Assembly (NCBI GenBank): GCA_012512605.1
Contig: JAAZDX010000129.1
Location: 1-5,480, forward strand
Source of the DNA: Bacillota bacterium
GTDB taxonomy: Bacteria; Bacillota; UBA4882; UBA10575
Reading direction: 5' to 3'
DNA: 5,480 nt
Shown here: positions 1-4,415 of the stretch, in pieces
Position numbering within the stretch: position 1 is the stretch's first letter
Layout: each line of letters opens with the position of its first letter
Program-made: the position numbers and the translations under genes
The notes under the pieces: model-generated
Database searches by the model: none
What the model saw: the letters and a program-made list of their open reading frames with translations, nothing else
What the model was told of the DNA's origin: nothing

Positions 1-1
1 G

Positions 2-1534
2 CTTAATATTCTAAGCCAAAGGCGAGAACCGGATGAAGGGTGGGTTAAGGTTTTTACCAAAAGTACTTACGTTTCTCAACTGGAACCGCCGGAGCAGAAA
101 AGGATCAGCCCGGAGATGGCCTCCAAGTTCGGGGTGGCTACGATCTGGAGCGATACGATGAGCGGCGGGGAGAAAACCCGGTTCAAACTAGCCGCCAGTT
201 TCGAGGCCGATTGTCCATTGCTCTTCGCCGATGAGCCGACAAGTAACATTGATCTGGACGGCATTGAGCTTCTGGAAAGGCGACTGGCGGAGTATCAAGG
301 CGCATTTGTGATCGTCGCTCACGACCGGAATTTTCTTGATCGGCTCTGTAACACCATCTTAGAGGTGGAGTTCGGCAAAGTAAAGCTCTATAAGGGAAAT
401 TATAGTGCCTATCGTGCGCAAAAAACGGAGGAGAGAGAAAGAGCTCAGTTTGAATACGAACAGTATATTAACGAGAAAAAGCGACTGGAACGGGTGGCCA
501 GTGAACGCCGGCAAAAAGCCCGGTCGATTAAGAAAGCGCCGAAACAGATGGGTAATTCGGAAGCACGACTGCACAAGATGGGAAACCAAAAGGCCAAGGC
601 GGCCCTTGAGCGTTCCGTCAAGAGTATTGAGGCCAGAATCGAGCGGCTGCCGGTTAAAGCAAAGCCAAGGAAAGAAGCAGCCATCAAACTGGATCTTCCG
701 GAGATAAAGGAGATCCATAGTAAAGTGATTGTTGAGGGCCATAATTTAAATAAAAGTTATGGTGAACAGATTGTTTTCCAAGATGCGGAGTTCATCATTG
801 CCAATGGTGCCAAGGTTGCGTTGATTGGGCCCAATGGCTGCGGGAAAACCACATTGTTAAGGATGATCATGAATCGGGAGGCGGGGATCAGAATTGCGCC
901 GGGTGCCGCCATCGGTTACTTCAGCCAGGAGATGAACATCTTGGATGAAGATCTGACCATCCTTGAGAATGTAATGGCCGAGAGTCCTTACGACGAATCC
1001 TTTGTGCGGACTTTACTTTCCCGGTTGTTGTTTTAGCGGGATGATGTTTTTAAGCGGGTCGCCGTTTTAAGCGGCGGTGAGCGCGTTAAGGTTTCCTTCG
1101 CCTAAATAATCTTAAAAGGCCTCAACCTCCTAATCTTGGATGAACCCACCAACTACCTGGATTTAAACTCGCTGGACGCGGTGGAGGAATTACTAAGGGA
1201 ATACGACCAAACCTTACTGTTGGTCTCCCATGACCGTCGGTTGATCAGCGCGGTGGCAGACCAGATTATGACGATCGAGAACGGCAAGCTCAAAACTTTT
1301 CACGGGACATACGAGGAATTTTTGGCCCGGAAAAAGGTGGTTTCGGAGCAGGAAGGGGAGGAGATAAAAAAACAGATTGCCGTCTTGGAAAATCGTTTGT
1401 CGGCGATTATTGGCCGTTTAGCGATGCCGTCGAAGAATGATGATCCCGAAGCGCTTGACCAAGAATACCATGAAGTGTTGGCTGAATTAAAAAACTTAAA
1501 GCAATTAAAAAAAGATAAGTCGCAACCGGATTGA
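2..1534 (+). pseudogene. ABC-F ribosome-protection-type ATPase, 5'-truncated by window, two in-frame stops
   Basis: ABC-F proteins are soluble twin-ATPase proteins that bind the ribosomal E site; the antibiotic-resistance members displace drugs from the peptidyl transferase centre. The frame is open from the window edge, so the start and first Walker A lie upstream. Visible in order: NBD1 signature MSGGEKTR (158-181), Walker B with ADEPTSNID (about 215-250), switch His in VAHDR (320-322), a long basic helical interdomain linker (about 420-710), NBD2 Walker A GPNGCGKTT (827-853), signature LSGGERVKV (1067-1093), Walker B LILDEPTNYLD (1130-1162), switch VSHDR, and a charged C-terminal extension ending at TGA 1532-1534. 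The ADEPTSN wording, long linker and extension resemble Lsa/CplR/VmlR-type resistance proteins (from memory). The same frame is cut by TAG 1034-1036 and TAA 1103-1105, either side of the second signature. Termination there removes the second ATPase site, so the product should be inactive. No other frameshift is seen, so decay looks recent. Sequencing error or readthrough cannot be excluded. Confidence 0.88.
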
Positions 1535-1650
1535 TAGAAGGAGGCGGAGAGCCTTATCGAATTATTTGTTATCCAGATTCAATCCAGGTTGTATCTTCTT
1601 TAAGTCAATATTATTCCTGAAAGAGTATGGAAAGCCAATAGTAAATCGAA

Positions 1651-1694
1651 AAAAGGACCGGCGGGTTTTCCCAGTCGGTCCTTTTGGCTTTTTT
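1651..1694 (+). terminator. Rho-independent terminator after the ABC-F gene
   Basis: Perfect 10-bp arms AAAAGGACCG (1651-1660) and CGGTCCTTTT (1676-1685). The stem continues imperfectly inward to GGG/CCC around a TTTT loop, and a run of six T (1689-1694) follows. It lies about 115 bases after the ABC-F stop, with no gene between, and should end that transcript. Confidence 0.88.
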
Positions 1695-1735
1695 AAAGTT
1701 TCCCGTGAAGTTCTTTGCTAGATACGGAGATATTT

Positions 1736-1837
1736 ATGGAAAATGAAAACAATAGGATCTTCCAATTAGTTGGCATAAGCATAGGCGCCGCCGGTATTTC
1801 CTGTAGATTCCGGCGGCGCTTGCTTTTATGGGGATAG
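1736..1837 (+). CDS. Doubtful small ORF (33 aa), unknown
   Basis: ATG at 1736 is preceded by a fair Shine-Dalgarno (CGGAGA, GGAG at 1726-1729) at six bases. The frame runs 33 codons to TAG 1835-1837, and a compact terminator-like hairpin begins three bases later. The peptide starts MENENNRIFQLVGISIGAAG, then turns Arg-rich (CRFRRRLLLWG). I do not recognise it. The Arg-rich part is encoded by the GC-rich inverted repeat at 1785-1819, so its composition may reflect RNA structure rather than protein selection. It could be a real small protein, a leader peptide, the start of a truncated gene, or chance. Only the RBS and terminator spacing argue for it. Confidence 0.25.
   Translation: MENENNRIFQLVGISIGAAGISCRFRRRLLLWG
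1785..1819 (+). repeat. GC-rich inverted repeat (strong hairpin)
   Basis: Perfect 10-bp arms GCGCCGCCGG (1785-1794) and CCGGCGGCGC (1810-1819) enclose a 15-base loop. Pairing extends outward imperfectly: AAGC near 1777-1780 can face GCTT near 1822-1825, and CAT at 1774-1776 can face ATG at 1828-1830. The stem is far more GC-rich than its surroundings. With only a weak U-rich tail it is a poor terminator alone. It could be a structured RNA element, a repeat-family copy, or part of the terminator region just downstream. Confidence 0.7.
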
Positions 1838-1839
1838 AA

Positions 1840-1865
1840 CCGTTGCGCACGCGCACGGATTTTTT
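1840..1865 (+). terminator. Compact intrinsic terminator (putative)
   Basis: CCGT (1840-1843) pairs with ACGG (1855-1858), and GCG (1845-1847) with CGC (1852-1854), leaving T1844 bulged and a CACG loop. Six T residues follow (1860-1865). It sits three bases after the stop of the small ORF at 1736-1837. Since the ABC-F transcript should already stop at 1694, this second terminator implies that something is, or once was, transcribed between the two. Confidence 0.55.
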
Positions 1866-1923
1866 GTGATCATGAAAAATCTTGAGTAGAGCGCGGGAGT
1901 GCTCATAGTTACGCTGTGTCAAA

Positions 1924-2387
1924 ATGACCCTGTCTAAGAAATTGCCTTTAACGTGCTTGTTTAGTATTTGTTTAGTTTTGCTCATTATAATTGTATTTGG
2001 CAGAGCATAATTATGCGCAGCGAATTTTGTTGATTAATTTAAACCGAGTTTCTGGAAAGCGAGGATGTCCTACCTGGAGTAAAAAATTATCATTTTAAGG
2101 GTACGGTAAAATGCGAAAAGCTTGCAGGCGGACAAATCGCAATTACTGATAAACAGGACACTACTGTATCAAGGGTTGATACAATCCATGTACAGCAATT
2201 CGGCAAGGACGTCTTCCTTTTCGTAAGCGCCGGGAATGACGTTTCGGAAGGGGGAACGGTGGACCTCAGCCATGGACAATGGGAGGGAACCAATCTAAGG
2301 TTCAATGTCTCGATTCGAGAGAATGACATATCCATTTACGAAACTGCCGGCGGGAATTTTTCCGATGTATTTACAAAAAAGAACTAG
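1924..2387 (+). pseudogene. Remnant of a small exported-protein gene
   Basis: ATG 1924 opens a 28-codon frame with a classic signal-peptide or membrane-anchor layout: basic start (MTLSKKL), then a hydrophobic run (LFSICLVLLIIIVFG), cut by TAA 2008-2010. From 2043 another frame stays open for 114 codons to TAG 2385-2387. It has coding-like composition, with phrases such as GVKNYHFKGTV, QQFGKDVFLFVSAGND and DLSHGQWEGT, but no ATG, GTG or TTG near its beginning. The two parts differ by one frame, and stops lie between them in both frames. I infer one secreted or membrane-anchored protein of about 150 aa broken by a nonsense change plus a frameshift or small deletion. No Shine-Dalgarno is visible close to 1924. 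The family is not recognised. Less likely, the two parts come from unrelated genes joined by deletion. Confidence 0.55.
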
Positions 2388-2783
2388 CAACTCTACCTAG
2401 AAAATGCCTTCGATGTTTGTCGACTCACCCGGCTTCAAAATTTAATCACTTCGTCGTGCTGGCGGTAGTCGGCGTGAGCGACTAGTTAAAAAGTAAAAGT
2501 AGATTAGTAACAAGAGGAAAAGAAATTTTAAAGCCTTAGGACAAACCCTCTGTCGAAGATTTTGGCAGGGGGTTTGTTAGTAAACCAGATAAGGGGAGGC
2601 AAAAGTTTACTATAAACCGGTTTTCTTGAATAAACGTAGGAAGAGAACCAATTCTGCTGCCAAAGACGGCGAATCCGTGACTGGTTTGTGACGGGTCTTC
2701 AATGCTGGGGGCGTAATAATGATGAGAGGGCGGAAGAAGGCCGGCAATTCTGCTTTCGGTCCTTCGTGGACGAACACATTCCC
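2388..2783. other. Long intergenic stretch before the DUF2935 gene
   Basis: No convincing gene. It holds a short hairpin with arms TAGTCG (2466-2471) and CGACTA (2479-2484), the larger hairpin 2541-2577, and an 8-bp inverted repeat TAGTAAAC (2578-2585) / GTTTACTA (2605-2612). The loop of that repeat carries a strong SD-like AAGGGGAGG (2591-2599) with no start codon at usable distance. The first ATG of the downstream frame, at 2719, lacks a good RBS and is not taken as the gene start. No riboswitch class that I know could be matched. Confidence 0.6.
2541..2577 (+). terminator. Hairpin, possible terminator
   Basis: Twelve-base arms ACAAACCCTCTG (2541-2552) and CAGGGGGTTTGT (2566-2577) pair with one G-U wobble, around a 13-base loop. 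The right arm ends in T-rich sequence (GGTTTGTTAG) but lacks a real U-run, so termination may be weak. It lies about 150 bases after the broken exported-protein gene and would suit its 3' end. A regulatory hairpin in a long leader of the DUF2935 gene is the alternative. Confidence 0.5.
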
Positions 2784-2796
2784 ATTCGGTCTCTAC

Positions 2797-2802
2797 TATA
2801 AT
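2797..2802 (+). promoter_or_regulatory. Putative -10 box of the DUF2935 gene
   Basis: Perfect TATAAT lies 33 bases before the chosen ATG, predicting a transcript start near 2809 and a short leader that still includes the full RBS. No good TTGACA-like -35 lies 16-18 bases upstream (ACACAT is the best placed), so the promoter would be weak, activator-dependent, or fortuitous. Confidence 0.4.
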
Positions 2803-2819
2803 GAGATAGGGTTTTATGT

Positions 2820-2828
2820 GGAGGTGAG
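2820..2828 (+). promoter_or_regulatory. Ribosome binding site deciding the DUF2935 start
   Basis: GGAGGTGAG is a near-perfect anti-16S complement, with GGAGGTGA ending eight bases before ATG 2836. It fixes the start there rather than at the in-frame ATG 2719, which would add 39 residues of non-family-like sequence. Confidence 0.85.
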
Positions 2829-2835
2829 ACCGAAT

Positions 2836-3702
2836 ATGGAGAGGACTGATTTCATTACCGAGTTGTTAAGGCAAAACCGGTTCTGGACACAGATCATGTC
2901 GGAACATGCCCTCTTTATCCGGGAAGGATTGCCTTGTTCGGAAACGGCGTTAATTGATGAAGCGCAACAATTGGAGAAGATTTTTGCTGATTTGAAAGCC
3001 CGTGCCGACCGGACGCCCAATGACCGGGCGGCGGTTTTGGCTTTGAACCAAGATGTGATTAAAGCCTTAGGCCGGATCATTGCGTTCAAGACTTACGTGT
3101 TAAAACTGATGATTACCTGTCGTCTTGGTGGTTTTAACTATCCATTGCTAATTGACCACGTGCGCCGGGAGGCGATCCGTTTTCGGGTCAACCTGCTGAA
3201 GCTGAATAATAACATCCAAACTCCCATCGCCGAATTGGCCTTGGAAGAAGAGATCTTCTGGCTTAGAATTATGGGAGACCATGCCCGGTTTATTGCCCAT
3301 TTGTTAGATCCTTCGGAACGGCCATTGGTCCAAAGGGCGACCCAATTCGGTAGGAATTTCGAAATCCTACGTTTACAAGGGGAGGATCTACAATCAATGC
3401 TGGTCCCCAGGGACTATGAAAATCACTTGCTACCAGCCGCGCTGATGGGTGAGCCGCTACCCCCGGGCTTTGGTGACCTCAAGGAACCATTCGTCATCCC
3501 CAGACTGCAAAGGTTTAATGGAGAGGTAATCGAGGCAACCACGGGGATCAGGGATTTTAAAGCGGTTGCTTTACAGTTGATCGAAACCTGCAAAGTGCTT
3601 AGTCTTATCTCACCCTTGTTGGCCAGCCATGTACTGCGCGAAGCCGAAATGGCCTTGGCGGATCTGGGCAGAATCGAACAGGACTTAAATCCCGGCAGGT
3701 AG
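2836..3702 (+). CDS. DUF2935 family protein (two ferritin-like repeats)
   Basis: A 288-residue, all-helical, probably cytoplasmic protein with no signal peptide or membrane segment. Its two halves repeat the same motifs. FWTQIMSEHALFI (16-28) matches FWLRIMGDHARFI (141-153), FK at 84-85 matches FK at 241-242, and HVRRE (108-112) matches HVLRE (265-269). This pattern and length fit DUF2935, a Firmicutes family whose known structure is ferritin-like (from memory). The repeated His and Glu residues (E23/H24, H108, E112; D148/H149, H265, E269) would suit metal binding, which is inference; no reaction is known to me. The start is set by the GGAGGTGAG site, and the protein begins directly with the first repeat, as expected. 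It is a single-gene unit, ended by the terminator at 3716-3748 and convergent with the PII gene. An inverted repeat covers its translation start. Family call is firm, function unknown. Confidence 0.88.
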   Translation: MERTDFITELLRQNRFWTQIMSEHALFIREGLPCSETALIDEAQQLEKIFADLKARADRTPNDRAAVLALNQDVIKALGRIIAFKTYVLKLMITCRLGGFNYPLLIDHVRREAIRFRVNLLKLNNNIQTPIAELALEEEIFWLRIMGDHARFIAHLLDPSERPLVQRATQFGRNFEILRLQGEDLQSMLVPRDYENHLLPAALMGEPLPPGFGDLKEPFVIPRLQRFNGEVIEATTGIRDFKAVALQLIETCKVLSLISPLLASHVLREAEMALADLGRIEQDLNPGR

Positions 3703-3715
3703 CCGTAAAAATAAT

Positions 3716-3748
3716 AGACTGCTGCTGCCTTATGGGCAGTCTTTTTTT
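3716..3748. terminator. Bidirectional terminator between convergent genes
   Basis: AGACTGC (3716-3722) pairs with GCAGTCT (3736-3742), with alternative inner pairing CTGCC/GGCAG. On the plus strand seven T follow (3742-3748), ending the DUF2935 transcript 13 bases after its stop. Read on the minus strand, the hairpin starts a few bases after the PII gene stop and is followed by a U-rich tail (ATTATTTTTA), so it can end that operon too. Confidence 0.88.
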
Positions 3749-4415
3749 ATCGATATAAACCATAAGTCCGCTCAACATTGAGTATAAACATGATTCCCTT
3801 TCCAGGCTCTTCGATCTGTAGTTGTTCTCTAATCCTCGACACAATGGCGTCAGTAAGTTCGATTTGGGCAAGGATCATTACGATTTCTTTTTCCGGTTCA
3901 ATCGGCATGGCAAATAACTTCTTTGTTTCGTGGATCCCCGAGCCTCGTGCATTGATGACGGTTGCCCCCCGTGCACCGGCGGGCTTGGCCGCTTCAATGA
4001 CTTCTTCTGCTTTTCCTTTATCCACAACCACAAATATCGCATTATACATCGGTTTCATCACACCTCTTCTTTCCTTGGGTTGGTCGGGCGCTACTGGGTG
4101 AACGCCAACTTGGCTTTTGACCGGAATTGTAAACGCGATCCCATGATGCGGTTTATCAAAAGCCAACTGTTTATTGAGGGCTTCCAATGCCCGGTTAGCG
4201 AGGGATGGCACCGTGACGTTCAGCACAATTTCCTTTCTGATATCGTTAAGATCCAGTATTTCTAACAGATGATTCTTAACTGTGCCTTTGCCTAAAAAGA
4301 TGGTGCCTCCCGAGACTCCTTGTTCTCTCAGGATAGTCATGACTTTGCTACCGACACCGAAATTCACTACTGTGCATATTAATACCCATTGTTCGCTCTC
4401 GGCGTTGTTACTCAT
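3747..4415 (-). CDS. Tandem PII-domain protein (PII/GlnB superfamily)
   Basis: A 222-residue cytoplasmic protein made of two PII-like domains, at about residues 9-103 and 121-218. Classical PII proteins are about 112 aa, so this is a natural fusion. Domain 1 runs from VLICTVVNFG through GKGT (42-45) and KEIVLNV (61-67) to GIAFTIPV. Domain 2 runs from YNAIFVVVDKGKAEEVI through ARGSG (156-160), KEIVMIL (176-182) and GKGIMFILNV (206-215), the last matching the PII nucleotide-loop strand. PII proteins sense ATP/ADP and 2-oxoglutarate and gate transporters or enzymes. Neither T-loop region here contains a tyrosine, so GlnD-type uridylylation is not expected. ATG 4415 is chosen because it follows AAGGAAGGTG by six bases; a GTG at 4424 sits too close to that site. 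It overlaps the DUF1538 stop by eight bases (ATGAGTAA), implying translational coupling. I infer that it regulates the DUF1538 membrane protein. The ligand is unknown. Confidence 0.87.
   Translation of the reverse strand: MSNNAESEQWVLICTVVNFGVGSKVMTILREQGVSGGTIFLGKGTVKNHLLEILDLNDIRKEIVLNVTVPSLANRALEALNKQLAFDKPHHGIAFTIPVKSQVGVHPVAPDQPKERRGVMKPMYNAIFVVVDKGKAEEVIEAAKPAGARGATVINARGSGIHETKKLFAMPIEPEKEIVMILAQIELTDAIVSRIREQLQIEEPGKGIMFILNVERTYGLYR

Larger units (their letters stand above)
1535..1923. other. Intergenic stretch after the ABC-F pseudogene
   Basis: No convincing large gene. Besides the three structures and the doubtful ORF listed separately, it contains an orphan AAGGAGG Shine-Dalgarno motif at 1538-1544, straight after the ABC-F stop, with no start codon at usable distance. 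This suggests a lost operon partner. A small hairpin lies at 1889-1904 (GAGCGC pairing with GTGCTC around a GGGA, GNRA-type tetraloop). Confidence 0.6.
2784..2835 (+). promoter_or_regulatory. Inverted repeat framing promoter and RBS of the DUF2935 gene
   Basis: ATTCGGTCTC (2784-2793) is perfectly complementary to GAGACCGAAT (2826-2835). The right arm overlaps the end of the Shine-Dalgarno and ends on the base before ATG 2836. The 32-base interval holds a TATAAT box. In an RNA that starts upstream, the hairpin would bury the translation start. In an RNA that starts just after the TATAAT box, the left arm is absent and the start is free. As DNA it could also be an operator. The pairing is seen; the role is inferred. 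Confidence 0.6.

Noticed and set aside
359..742. Minus-strand and alternative-frame ORFs across the ABC-F linker
   Set aside because: They overlap the well-supported ABC-F frame and show no family features.
1034..1105. Alternative genetic code explaining the ABC-F stops
   Set aside because: The DUF2935 gene ends at TAG and the PII and DUF1538 genes end at TAA with sensible C-termini, so both codons act as stops here.
1566..1720. TTG-started frame running through the 1651-1694 terminator
   Set aside because: The AAGGAGG motif is too far away, and the frame passes through a strong terminator hairpin.
1734..1985. Minus-strand ORF of 83 codons
   Set aside because: It has no RBS, runs through the hairpins at 1785-1865 and the antisense of a signal-peptide-like segment, and shows no recognisable domain.
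2090..2335. Minus-strand ORF of 81 codons
   Set aside because: It is the antisense shadow of the exported-protein remnant, whose plus-strand translation looks more protein-like.
2613..2718. Riboswitch in the DUF2935 leader
   Set aside because: Fragments faintly recalled cobalamin and c-di-AMP elements, but no conserved core could be matched.
2719..2835. N-terminal extension of the DUF2935 protein from ATG 2719
   Set aside because: Only a weak G-rich stretch precedes 2719. The 39 extra residues do not look family-like, and a near-perfect RBS with a -10 box supports ATG 2836.
3778..4265. Plus-strand ORFs opposite the PII gene
   Set aside because: They are antisense to a clear two-domain PII protein, overlap each other in different frames and have no domains.
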